From: Silvimonas sp. JCM 19000
GTDB lineage: Bacteria; Pseudomonadota; Gammaproteobacteria; Burkholderiales; Chitinibacteraceae
Reading direction: 5' to 3'
DNA length: 20,888 bases
Assembly: GCA_001313065.1 (NCBI GenBank)
Contig: BBFD01000031.1
Location: forward strand, 1 to 20,888
Shown piece by piece: positions 1 to 9,363 of this stretch. Position 1 is the first letter of the stretch; each line of letters begins with the position of its first letter. A model generated the notes under the pieces. The model ran no database searches, was not told the origin of the DNA, and was given only the letters and a program-made list of their open reading frames with translations. The position numbers and the translations under genes were made by a program.

Positions 1-125
1 GGGTTGGGTGGTGGGGTGACCTGGGCGGGTGGCGTGGCGCAGCCGGCGAGTATCAGCAAGCCGATCAGCGTGGCGGCGCGCTTATGCCATTTGGCCCCGG
101 ATTGCGTAAAAAAGACGGCGGGCAA
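1..125 (-). CDS. Putative lipoprotein, N-terminal part only
   Basis: The minus strand encodes an N-terminal signal with a positively charged stretch (KWHKR), a hydrophobic core and a lipobox LAGC whose cysteine codon lies at 39-41. A proline-rich segment follows and runs off the left edge of the window. By established knowledge of such signals the product is lipidated on that cysteine and anchored in a membrane. I chose a TTG start at 125 because it lies two bases after the phaM stop and is preceded by a GGAGGA ribosome site at 7-base spacing; no ATG is in frame. The A6 run at 108-113 lies inside the signal region, so the start frame is not certain. Too little is present to name a family. Confidence 0.5.
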   Translation of the reverse strand, partial: MPAVFFTQSGAKWHKRAATLIGLLILAGCATPPAQVTPPPN

Positions 126-126
126 A

Positions 127-399
127 TCAACGTCCTCCGTCGGGTGCGGTGGGGTCCAGCCCTTGACGCATGGCGTTCAGGCCGGCTTTTTTTGCATTTC
201 CAGCGTCTTGCGCGTCATTTGCAGCATGCCCAGTTGCATGCTCATCCATTGCTCAACCACTTGCAGCTCGGCCAGCTTTTGTTCGATCTCTTCTTCGTTC
301 AGCGGCGGCAGAAAGGGGTTCGGCGTGGTCGGGGCCGCGCCTGGCTTCAGAAACTGGCTAAAAAAAGCCGAAGGGATCGGCTGGATTGAATTCGCTCAT
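127..399 (-). CDS. phaM: PhaM-like polyhydroxyalkanoate granule-associated protein
   Basis: Reading frame and style match the small PhaM family: an N-terminal DPFGFF-like segment, a proline-rich NPFLPPL motif, a short helix rich in Glu and Leu (EEEIEQKLAELQVVEQW), then a methionine-rich amphipathic stretch (MSMQLGMLQM). In the family PhaM links PHB granules to the nucleoid and activates PHB synthase. The start ATG at 399 has a strong AAGGAG site 8 bases upstream. Two homopolymers break the frame: A7 at 360-366 (6 expected) and T7 at 187-193 (5 expected). With these lengths the protein is 89 residues ending in a GLDPTAPDGGR-like tail. It lies downstream of maeB beyond a terminator, so it probably has its own promoter, which I could not identify. 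Family call is from motif memory only. Confidence 0.6.
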
Positions 400-449
400 G
401 ATCGGGTCTCCTTGCAAGGTCTGCGCCGCATGCTACACCGCCGCGTACC

Positions 450-488
450 AAAAAAAACGGCGCGATCCCGGTTGAGCGGATCGCGCCG
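450..488 (-). terminator. Intrinsic terminator after maeB
   Basis: A perfect 11-bp inverted repeat (arms 458-468 and 478-488, loop 9 bases) is followed, in the minus direction, by an eight-base T tract (A8 at 450-457 on the plus strand). It begins about 20 bases beyond the maeB stop codon and separates maeB from phaM. The tract may be over-called, like other runs here. Confidence 0.9.
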
Positions 489-506
489 TGTTTCGTTCCC
501 GTGGCC

Positions 507-2805
507 TTAGCGCACTTGCGCCGGGGCCGGCTCGCGTTTGGCCGCTTCCACCGCCGCCCAGCGCGGTCATATTGACCAGGCGTCGCACCGAAGCGGTCGC
601 GTCAGGATATGCGCTGGTGCCGCAATGCCCAGCAGGATGGGGCCCACCGTCACGCCTTCGCCCGCGGTCATCTTGAGCAGGTTGAACGAGATGTTGGCCG
701 CGTCCAGGTTAGGCATGATCAGCACATTGGCCTCACCCTTAAGCTGCGATTGCGGGAAAACGCGTTGGCGTATTTCACCCGACAGTGCCGCATCGCCATG
801 CATTTCGCCTTCGATTTCCAGTTCGGGCGCACGGCTGCGCACCAGCGTCAGCGTGTCTTGCATCTTGCGCGCCGACGGGGAATCGACCGAGCCAAAGCTG
901 CTATGCGACAGCAGGGCCACCTTGGGTACGATGCCAAAGTTGCGCACGGCTTCAGCCGCCATCAGCGTGATATCGGCCAGTTGTTCGGCGCTCGGATCGG
1001 CGTTGACGTAGGTATCGGCGATAAAGATGTTGCCCGTTGGCAGCAGCAGCGCGTTCATGGCCGCTGTGGTGGCCTTGCCCTGGCTGGGGCACAGCACGTT
1101 CTGCACGTACCAGTGGTGCATGTGGTAGCGACCTTGCGTACCGCAGATCATGGCATCGGCATCGCCGCGTTTGACCATCAGCGCGCCGATCAGCGTGGGC
1201 TTGCTGCGCACTTCCAGCTGCGCTTGTTCTTCCGATACGCCTTTACGCATCATCAACTGATGGTATTGCGTCCAGTAATCGCGATAGCGCGGATCGCTGT
1301 CCTGATTGCAGATCTCGAAATCACGGCCTTCAACCATACGCAAACCGAGTTGCTCGATGCGCTTGAGGATGATTTGCGGGCGGCCGATCAGAATCGGACG
1401 CGCCAGCTTCATATCCACCACTTCTTGCGCCGCGTGCAGCACGCGCTGGTCTTCGCCTTCGCAATACGCCACGCGCTTGCTGGCCTTGCGCGCAGCGTTA
1501 AACACCGGGCGCATGAACAGGTTGGATTTGTAGACAAACTGCGTGAGTTCTTCCACGTAGTTGGGGAGATCGGTGATCGGGCGCGTGGCCACGCCGGTGT
1601 CCATCGCGGCCTGGGCCACGGCAGGAGCAATCTTGATAATCAGACGCGGATCAAACGGCTTGGGAATCAGATAATCCGGGCCGAAATGCAGGTCTTCGTT
1701 GGCATAAGCCTCGGCCACCACATCCGATTGTTCGGCATGCGCCAGATCGGCGATGGCATGCACGGCGGCCAGCTTCATTTCTTCATTGATGGTGGTGGCG
1801 CCCACGTCGAGCGCACCGCGGAAGATGAAGGGGAAGCACAGCACGTTATTGACCTGGTTCGGATAATCCGAACGGCCGGTACACACGATGGCATCGGGGC
1901 GGATGGCGTGGGCATCGGGCGGGGTGATTTCCGGGTCCGGATTGGCCAGCGCCAGAATCAGCGGCTGGCGCGCCATGCGCTTGATCATGTCTTGCGATAC
2001 GGCGCCCGGGCCAGACAGGCCGAGGAAAATATCGACCTGGTCCATGGCGTCACCCACGCTGCGATGCGGCGTGTCGCGCGCGTAACGGGCCTTGGTCGGG
2101 TCCATTTTTTTCGTCACGACCTTGCCAGATCACGCCTTTGGAATCGCACACCAGGATGTTTTCGCGGCGCATGCCCAGCGAGACCAGCAAATCCAGACAC
2201 GCAATCGCCGCCGCGCCCGCGCCGGAACATACCAGCGTCACTTCCTCGATTTTCTTGCTGACCAGGCGCAGGCCGTTTTTTGACCGCCGCGCCCACGATA
2301 ATGGCGGTGCCGTGCTGATCGTCATGGAAGACCGGGATCTTCATGCGTTCGCGCAATTTGCTTTCCACGACAAAGCATTCCGGCGCTTGATGTCTTCAAG
2401 GTTGATGCCGCCAAAAGTGGGTTCCAGCGCGGCGATCACCTCGACCAGCTTGTCCGGGTCGTTTTCATTGATTTCGATATCGAACACGTCGATACCGGCA
2501 AACTTTTTTGAACAATACGCCTTTGCCTTCCATCACCGGCTTGCCGGCGAGGGGGCCGATATTGCCGAGGCCGAGCACGGCGGTGCCATTGGTGACCACC
2601 GCCACCAGGTTGCCGCGCGCGGTCATGTTACGGGCTTCGGCCGGATCTTCGACGATGGCCATGCAGGCTGCCGCCACGCCGGGCGAATAAGCCAGCGCCA
2701 GATCGCGTTGGCTGGCAAGGCCTTTGGTGGGCATGACCTGGATTTTGCCCGGGCGGGGCCAGCGGTGATAATCGAGGGCTTGTTTTTTTTCAGTTCTTCA
2801 TCCAT
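507..2805 (-). CDS. maeB: NADP-dependent malic enzyme with C-terminal phosphotransacetylase-like domain (MaeB)
   Basis: The enzyme oxidatively decarboxylates malate to pyruvate, normally with NADP, in the cytosol. Domains in order: malic enzyme N-terminal domain ([19 protein letters not shown]), the metal-site motif HDDQHGTA, the NAD(P)-binding domain ([13 protein letters not shown]), and from about residue 430 a phosphotransacetylase-like domain that in this family is regulatory. ATG at 2805 has a GGAG site upstream. The coding frame is interrupted at seven places: T8 2783-2790, T6 2504-2509, a lost G near 2386, T6 2276-2281, T7 2105-2111, a lost base near 600 and an extra C at 557-559. Set to expected lengths it gives 764 residues, ending at TAA 507-509, close to the 759 of E. 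coli MaeB. The breaks are probably sequence error. It lies downstream of dnaE, behind a terminator. Confidence 0.93.
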
Positions 2806-3024
2806 GTCTTGCTCCGGCGGATTGCGTGAGATGGTTGTATTTGTGCTGAATGCTGGACGCGCGGCGTAGCCAATACAAGTCAGGGTTTTGCCGAATAGGG
2901 AAACCGGTGTAGCCAGCGTTTATCGGGCCGTGTAAGGCACGTCTGGCGGGCTGATTGCAGTGGTGAGCGACGGCATCCGTCTGGTGCATACGTTTGAAAT
3001 GCTGAGTGGTTGATCAAAAAAAAC

Positions 3025-3054
3025 AAAAAAAGGGGACGCGGGTCCCCTTTTTTT
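3025..3054 (-). terminator. Intrinsic terminator between dnaE and maeB
   Basis: GGGGAC (3032-3037) and GTCCCC (3042-3047) form a hairpin with a 4-base loop. It is flanked by A7 (3025-3031) and T7 (3048-3054), making a 13-bp inverted repeat that could stop transcription in both directions. It lies 6 bases after the dnaE stop. A second A8 run follows at 3016-3023. The remaining 210 bases up to the maeB start (2806-3015) hold no gene I can support; they should contain the maeB promoter, but I see no convincing -35/-10 pair. Confidence 0.9.
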
Positions 3055-3060
3055 GTGCTT

Positions 3061-6000
3061 TCAATTACTGGAAACGCACTGAAACAGCCTCGTTACCCAG
3101 CCAGCCTTCAGCTTGTCGACCAGTTCGTCGTGCAAGGTGACTTGCCAGCTCCGGCCGAGCTCGAGTTTGCAGCGGGCGTTTGCATTGTGATATTCGATTT
3201 CGACCGGACACTGGCCGCCGGAATGGCGATCCAGCATCTGCTGCAACCGTGCCGCGTCGGCATTGCCATTGAACTTGAGCGTCAGCGCGCGGGCAAACTG
3301 GCTGCGCGCTTCGGCAATGTCCATCACCGCATCGGCAATAACGCGCAGGCCGCCCGAAAAGCGGTCTTCGCTGATCTTGCCGGCAATCACCAGCAAGGCG
3401 TCTTCGCTGAATTTGGTGCGGTTGGCTTCGTAGACTTCGGAATAAACCGTCACGTCCTGCTTGGCCCAGCCGTCATCCAGCGTCACAAACGCCATGCGCC
3501 CCCGGTCTCCGTTTTTTTGACGCGCACGCCGATCACGATCCCAGCGATAAATTGCGTGTCTTTGGTGCGGGTGGGCTGTAAGCGATCCAGCCGCGTTTTG
3601 ATAAACGATTTAACGTCCCTGGCGTAGGCATCAAACGGATGTCCGGATAAATAGAAGCCGATGGCCGGTTTCTCTTCGGCCAGCCGCGTTTTATCGTCCC
3701 AGGCCGGGGCGCTGATCCATTCCACCGTCGGCGCGGCCGAGGGCTCGAACACATCAAACAAGCTGCCCTGATTGGCGTTGGCGGCGGCATGCTCGGCCAG
3801 ACTCATGGCTTGTTCAACGTTGGCCAGCAATTGCGCGCGGTTGCTTTCCAGCGCATCAAACGCACCGCCGCGGATCAAGGCTTCGATCACGCGCTTGTTC
3901 ACTTCCTTCTTGTCGGTGCGCATGCAGAAGTCATACAGGTCTTTGAACGGACCGTTCTCGCTGCGCTCGGCCACAATCATATTGACCGCGCCTTCGCCCA
4001 CGCCCTTGATCGCGCCCAGTGCATAGCGGATCTGTTTTTTTCCAACCGGGACAAAGCGATACACGCTTTCGTTAACGTCAGGCGGCAAGATTTCGAGTTT
4101 GTTTTTCTCGACGCAATCGTCGTAGAACACCTTGAGCTGATCGGTGTTATCCAGTTCCGAACTCATGGTGGCGGCCATAAAGGCGGCGGTGTGGTGCGCC
4201 TTCAGCCAGGCGGTGTGATATGAGACCACCGCGTAAGCGGCCGTGTGCGATTTGTTAAAACCGTACTCGGCAAACTTGGTCATCAAATCGAACAGATGCT
4301 CGGCCAGCTGCGGGTCGTAGCCTTTTTTTTGGCCGCGCCTCCGCAATGGTGACCCGGTGTTTGGCCATTTCTTCGGGCTTTTTTTCTTGCCCATGGCGCG
4401 CCGCAGCATATCGGCGCCACCCAGCGTGTAGCCGCCGATGATCTGCGAAATCTGCATCACCTGTTCTTGGTACACGATCACGCCATAAGTCGGCTCGAGA
4501 CACGCTTCCAGGTCGGGGTGGAAGTAATCCGGCTGCTCCAGACCCTTTTTTACGGTTGATAAAGGTGTCGACCATGCCCGAGCCCAAAGGGCCCGGCCGG
4601 TACAGCGCCAGCACAGCGATGATGTCTTCAAAACGGTCGGGCTGCAGTTTTTCCAGTAGCCGTTTCATGCCGTCGGACTCGACCTGGAATACCGCAGTGG
4701 TATTGGCGTCGCGGAAAACCTGATAAGCCGCCTGATCGCCAAAGCCCTGGCTCATCAGATCAAGATATTCGCCGGTTTGCTGTTTGATGTACTGCAGCGC
4801 CAACTCGATAATCGTCAAGTTGCGCAGGCCCAGAAAGTCGAACTTGACCAGGCCGACTTGCTCAACGTCATCCTTGTCCAGCATGGATACCGGCGAAGAA
4901 TCGGCGCCGCCGGCTTGATACACCGGGCAGAAGTCAGTGATCTGGCCCGGTGCAATCAATACGCCACCCGCGTGCATGCCGATATTGCGGGTCAGGCCTT
5001 CCAGCTTTTTTGGCCAGGATCCACAGCTCGGCCACTTCTTCTTCGTTCTTAACGCGCTCGGCCAGCTCGGGCACCATCTCGACCGCATCATCGAGGCTGT
5101 ATTGCTTGCCCGGTGCCGCCGGAATCAGCTTGGACAAGCCATCGCAGAACATATAGGGCAGGTCCAGCACGCGGCCGACGTCGCGCACCACGCTTTGGCG
5201 GCCATGGTGCCGAAAGTGGCAATCTGGCTGACGGCTTCGGCGCCATATTTGCCGCGCACATATTCAATTACACGCCAGCGGTTGTCCTGGCAGAAGTCGA
5301 TGTCAAAGTCGGGCATCGAAACGCGTTCGGGGTTAAGAAACCGCTCGAACAGCAGGGCGTAAGCCGTTGGATCGATGTCAGTAATGCCCAGCGAATAGGC
5401 CACCAGCGAGCCCGCGCCGGAACCCCGGCCTGGCCCGACCGGGCAGCCGTTATGCTTGGCCCAGACGATAAAGTCCGCCACGATCAAAAAAGTAACCAGG
5501 AAAACCCATCTGGATAATGGTGTCGGTCTCGAACTTGAGCCTGTCCTGATAGCGCGGCCGTTCGGCGTCGCGCTGGGCCGGGTCCGGGTACAGCGAGAGC
5601 AACCGTTGTTCGAGACCTTCTTTGGCCTGGTGGACAAGAAAGTCGTCCAGCGTCATGCCATCGGGCGTGGGGAAGAGCGGCAAAAAGTTTTTTTTGCCCA
5701 ACACAATCTGCAGATTGCAGCGTTGCGCAATGGCGACGGTGTTGGCCAGCGCCTCCGGGACATCCTCAAACAGTTGCGCCATCTGTTCGGGCGTCTTGAA
5801 ATACTGTTCGTCCGTAAACAGGCGCGGCCGACGTTTGTCGTTGACGACGTAGCTTCGGCGATGCAGGTGCGCGCTTCGTGCGCTTTGAAGTCATCCTGAT
5901 CCATGAACTGGATCGGGTGCGTGGCCACCACCGGCAATTCAAGTTCCACCGCCAGATCGAGATGGCCTTGTACCGAAGGCTCGCATTCCGCTTTGCCGGT

Positions 6001-6518
6001 GCGCTGCAGTTCCAGATAGAAGGCGCCGGCAAATCGACGTTGCCACCATTGCGCCAGCAGGCGCGCTTGCTCGTAATTGCCGTTGAGCAGGGCCACGCCG
6101 ATTTCGCCCATATGCGCGCCGGACAAACAGATCAGGCCGCTGTTATCGCCACTGTCGAGCCATTCTTTGCGGATTTCCGCTTTGCCGCGGCTCTGGTTTT
6201 CAAGGAAGGCGCGCGTCAGTAGCTCGCATAAACGCCCATAGCCATTACGATCTTTGGCAATGAGCTGGACCCGGAACGGCTTGTTCAGTCTTCCTCGTTT
6301 TCGATCCAGACATCCACCCCGGCAATGGGCTTGAGGCCGGCACCACGGCAGGCTTTGTAATGCTTGACCAGGCCAAACAGATTGCTCAGGTCAGCTATGC
6401 CTAATGCAGGCATGCCTAGCGCCTTGGCGCGGGCTACAGCGTCATCAATGCGGACGATGCCATCGGTGACTGAAAATTCGGAGTGAAAGCGAAGATGGAT
6501 AAAGGCAGGCGTATTCAT
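3061..6518 (-). CDS. dnaE: DNA polymerase III alpha subunit (replicative polymerase)
   Basis: This is the catalytic subunit of the replicative polymerase. Visible in order: N-terminal PHP domain ([13 protein letters not shown]), the palm with the catalytic aspartates in PDFDIDF near residue 400, [33 protein letters not shown], the fingers with [18 protein letters not shown] and [30 protein letters not shown], a clamp-binding-like QGSLFDVF, and an OB-fold C-terminus. The ATG at 6518 (MNTPAFIHL) aligns with the E. coli start; an ATG at 6527 is possible. The frame is broken by lost bases near 6288, 5853 and 5191, and by long runs at 5486, 5006, 4546, 4379, 4323 and 3512. T8 at 5688-5695 adds one lysine in frame. 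Corrected length is 1149 residues, normal for the family. An essential gene cannot be this damaged, so the breaks point to sequence error. Confidence 0.95.
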
Positions 6519-6651
6519 GCGGCGCATTTTACCACCGGCAGCCCATGCTGTAGGCACTGCACTTCAACCGCTGTGTACGTCCCTTTGTCGTCAAGGGCTT
6601 GCAGCTGCTTACAAAGATAATTAACGTTACACACTCATTTGGGAGACCTGT

Positions 6652-6858
6652 ATGGATTTAGCTTCCGCTGTCAGTTCCGCCGCCACCGCCGCCAGTGATG
6701 CGCCTGCGCAAACGCTGCGTGAATCGGTCAGCACCAATGTGCTGCGCAAGGCGCTTGATCTGCAGCAACAGGGCGCGGTGAGCCTGCTGCAGTCGATTCC
6801 GCAGCCGCAGTACAACAACCCCAGCAACCTCGGCAATGCGGTTGACACCAAGGCCTGA
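6652..6858 (+). CDS. YjfB-family putative motility protein
   Basis: A 68-residue intact frame starts at an ATG preceded by GGGAGA (7 bases upstream) and is followed by a terminator. The core VLRKALDLQQQGAVSLLQSIPQP matches the short YjfB_motility family, in which one helix carrying a KALDxQ motif precedes a LLQ..P segment and a disordered tail. The function is not established; members are found near or co-regulated with flagellar genes. It is divergent from dnaE with 133 bases between. It is one of the few genes here without an interrupted frame, perhaps because it contains no A or T run of five. Confidence 0.72.
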   Translation: MDLASAVSSAATAASDAPAQTLRESVSTNVLRKALDLQQQGAVSLLQSIPQPQYNNPSNLGNAVDTKA

Positions 6859-6901
6859 GCGCAGCGCCAGTCGGATGGTGTGATCACACCAGAAACAACA
6901 A

Positions 6902-6927
6902 CGCCCCGTTCAGCACGGGGCGTTTTT
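6902..6927 (+). terminator. Intrinsic terminator after the yjfB-like gene
   Basis: CGCCCCG (6902-6908) pairs with CGGGGCG (6916-6922) across a 7-base loop and is followed by T5 (6923-6927). It lies between the convergent yjfB-like gene and fnr. Its T tract is 5 long, showing that not all runs in the window are lengthened. Confidence 0.9.
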
Positions 6928-6953
6928 GCTTGGGCGATGCGGCGGCGTTCAGC

Positions 6954-7705
6954 TCAATCGCGCACGCAGCTGGACACCAGTTGGCGCAGGCCAGCTTCGT
7001 CGGTCAGATTGATCAGGCGGTTTTGCACCTTGACCAGACCTTGCTCCTGAAAGCGCGACAGCGTGCGGCTGACCGTTTCCAGCTTCAGACCCAGATAGCT
7101 GCCGATTTCTTCGCGCGTCATGCGCAGGTGAAAACTGCTGTGCGAATAGCCGCGTTGTTCAAAGCGTTCGGATAGATTCAGCAAAAAAAGGCCGCGATAC
7201 GCTCTTCGGCTTTCATATTGCCTAACAACAGCATCACACCATGATCGCGCACAATTTCGCGACTCATCATCCGATACAAATGGTGTTGCAAGGCCGGGAT
7301 GCGCCGCGCAAGGCTTTCGAAATCATCGAACGGCAATTCACAGATTTCACCGTCTTCCAGCGCCACCGCATCGCAGGTATGGCGCGTGGTGCTGATGGCA
7401 TCGAGCCCCATCAGCTCTCCGTTCATATGAAAGCCGGTAACTTGCTCGCGGCCATCTTCCGAAATCACGCTGGTCTTGAAAAAAAAGCCCAGGCGCACCG
7501 CGTAGATGGAGTGAAAGCGTTGGCCCGCGCGGTAGAGGTATTCGCCACGGCGTATAGGCCGACCTTGGGTAACCAACTGATCGACTTGCTTCATCTCGTC
7601 GCGAGAAAGGCCGACGGGCAGGCACAGCTCGCGCAGGCTGCAGTTGGAGCAGGCGTGGCGGATCTGCTTAAGGCTAGCGTCACGGATTTTGATGGGGGCG
7701 AGCAT
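6954..7705 (-). CDS. fnr: FNR-type oxygen-sensing transcription regulator
   Basis: CRP/FNR-family regulator that activates anaerobic genes. The N-terminus has three cysteines, C19, C22 and C28 (CSNCSLRELC), and a fourth in RHTCDAVAL near residue 110; together these are the ligands of the oxygen-labile 4Fe-4S cluster in FNR. A cyclic-nucleotide-binding-like beta-roll (GEYLYRAGQRFHSIYAV) and a C-terminal helix-turn-helix with the ETVSR recognition motif follow; ExxSR reads TTGAT half-sites. ATG at 7705 has AAGG upstream. A7 at 7183-7189 (5 expected) breaks the frame at AAFLLNLSERFEQRG, and A8 at 7479-7486 adds one Phe in frame in the beta-roll. Corrected length is 248 residues. It diverges from hemN, with an FNR box between the two, which suggests autoregulation as well as control of hemN. 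Confidence 0.92.
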
Positions 7706-7815
7706 AAGTGCCTTCGTCGAAAGAGATTCAGGAAGCCGATGGGTCCTTGAGGCAAGACCTTACGTGGCATTCTGCCGCGACTGGCTCGCGATCAACAGTG
7801 AACATTTGGCATTAG

Positions 7816-7829
7816 TTGATATAGATCAA
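7816..7829. promoter_or_regulatory. FNR-binding site (TTGAT-N4-ATCAA)
   Basis: TTGAT (7816-7820), four bases, then ATCAA (7825-7829) match the FNR consensus perfectly and symmetrically. The site lies between divergent fnr and hemN. A possible hemN -10 element CACAAT (7853-7858) would place the box about 42 bases upstream of transcription start, as for a class II FNR promoter. The ATCAA half runs into A8 (7828-7835); if that run is over-called, the true spacing is up to 3 bases shorter. Confidence 0.85.
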
Positions 7830-7887
7830 AAAAAATGCCTGTTTGATCCTGACACAATCGCTTGCTTATGCAAGAAGGATGGGACAA

Positions 7888-9314
7888 ATGGAACTTTTGG
7901 CCAGTGCGCCACGTGTAGAGTTTGATCGCGCGATGATCGAGAAGTATGACGGCCATGGCCCGCGCTACACGTCTTACCCCACCGCAGACCGGTTTGGCCC
8001 GGTTGATTCAGGCCAGGGCGCCGCACTGTTGGCCCTGGCTGCGCCGGGGTTGGCACAAGAAGCCGGGCGGCCTGCCTCGCTGTATATACACATCCCGTTT
8101 TGCGACACGGTCTGTTTTTTTTATTGCGGCTGTAATAAGGTGGCCACCAAAGATCGCTCGCGCGCGGCGACTTATATCGAGTACCTGCGCAAAGAGATCG
8201 AATTGCAGGCCGCCATTTTGCCCGAGAAGCCCCGCGTCAGCCAGATTCATTTTGGTGGTGGCACGCCGACGTTTTTTTGTCGGATGCGCAAATCAGCGAA
8301 GTAATGGCGATTTTACGCACCCATTTCGAATTACAAGAAAATGGTGAGTTTTCGATCGAACTTGATCCGCGTGAGCTCAATGTGGCACGGGTGCAGCATC
8401 TGGCACGTGAAGGCTTTAATCGCATGAGTGTGGGCGTGCAGGATCTGGACCCCGAGGTGCAAAGTGCGGTCAATCGCGTGCAGAGCGAAGACATCACGCG
8501 CATGGTCATTGATGCCGGTCGGGCCGCGGGTTTCCGTTCCACCAGCATCGATCTGATTTATGGCCTGCCGCTGCAGACCGTCGCCAGCGTGATGCGCACG
8601 CTGGACCGCGTGCTCACTCTCAAGCCGGATCGCATCGCTTTATACAATTACGCGCATCTGCCCGAGCGCTTTATGCCACAGCGGCGCATTGAAACCAGCG
8701 CCTTGCCAGCGGCCGCCGCCAAGCTCGACATTCTGGATGCCGCCATCGATCTGCTGACCAACGCGGGCTATGTCTATATCGGCATGGACCACTTTGCCTT
8801 GCCCGACGATGATCTGGCGCGCGCCCAGCGTAACGGCACACTGCAACGCAATTTCCAGGGCTATTCCACGCACGCCGATTGCGATCTGTTTGCCTTTGGC
8901 GTATCTGCCATCGGCAAGCCGGGCCATGCGTTCGTGCAGAACGAGAAAACCCTGGAAGCGTATTACCACAGGCTTGATCAAGGCGAATTACCCATCGTGC
9001 GCGGTTACATCCTGACGCAAGACGATCAGATTCGCCGCGACGCCATCCAGCAACTGATGTGTCAGTTTGCGCTCGACATCCATGCCTTCGAGCAAAAGTG
9101 GCAACTGCAGTTTGCCAACTACTTCGCCAGCGAATTGCGGGCCTTGTTGCCCTTGCAAGAAGATGGACTGCTCGAACTCACCACCTTGCCCGCGCCGCAC
9201 GGCTGTATTCAGGTGACGGCCAAAGGCCGCATGTTGATCCGTTCGATTGCCATGGTGTTTGACCGTCACTTGCAACAGGGGCGCACCCAGGCGCGGTATT
9301 CCCGTCTGGTTTGA
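7888..9314 (+). CDS. hemN: Oxygen-independent coproporphyrinogen III dehydrogenase (radical SAM)
   Basis: HemN converts coproporphyrinogen III to protoporphyrinogen IX without oxygen, using S-adenosylmethionine and a 4Fe-4S cluster. Seen: RYTSYPTADRF near the N-terminus, SLYIHIPFCDTVC leading to the cluster cysteines, then HFGGGTPTF, ELDPRE, RMSVGVQD, IDLIYGLPLQT and YGxDHFALP-like segments in the usual order. The ATG at 7888 is chosen because AAGAAGGA lies 8 bases upstream. T8 at 8115-8122 (5 expected) inserts a Phe between cluster cysteines, so the motif reads CxxxCxxxCGC instead of CxxxCxxCGC. T7 at 8272-8278 (5 expected) breaks the frame at TPTFLSDAQ. Corrected length is about 473 residues. 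Placed beside fnr and behind an FNR box, it is very likely induced without oxygen. Confidence 0.93.
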
Positions 9315-9363
9315 GGTAAAGTGCGCGGCAACCACGCCGCGATGCGGTTTACCCAAGGGCTTG

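Noticed and set aside
609..2261. Long plus-strand open frame (550 codons) opposite maeB
   Set aside because: It is the antisense of a recognised malic enzyme gene, rich in His, Arg and Ala with no family resemblance, and is explained by GC-rich codon usage on the other strand.
3061..6518. Programmed ribosomal frameshifting in dnaE at A/T slippery runs
   Set aside because: Too many breaks of differing size and direction, including lost G or C in non-slippery places; the same pattern occurs in unrelated genes.
6570..6650. Flagellar sigma-28 promoter for the yjfB-like gene (TCAAG ... GATAA)
   Set aside because: The spacing is about three bases longer than the consensus and the -10 part is incomplete.
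7843..7888. Upstream TTG start for hemN
   Set aside because: It lies in the promoter region; the ATG at 7888 has an ideal ribosome site and fits the family N-terminus.
9247..9363. N-terminal extension of the SafE-like protein into hemN
   Set aside because: The extension overlaps the hemN 3' end in another frame and has no membrane or motif character; ATG 9364 begins the first helix.
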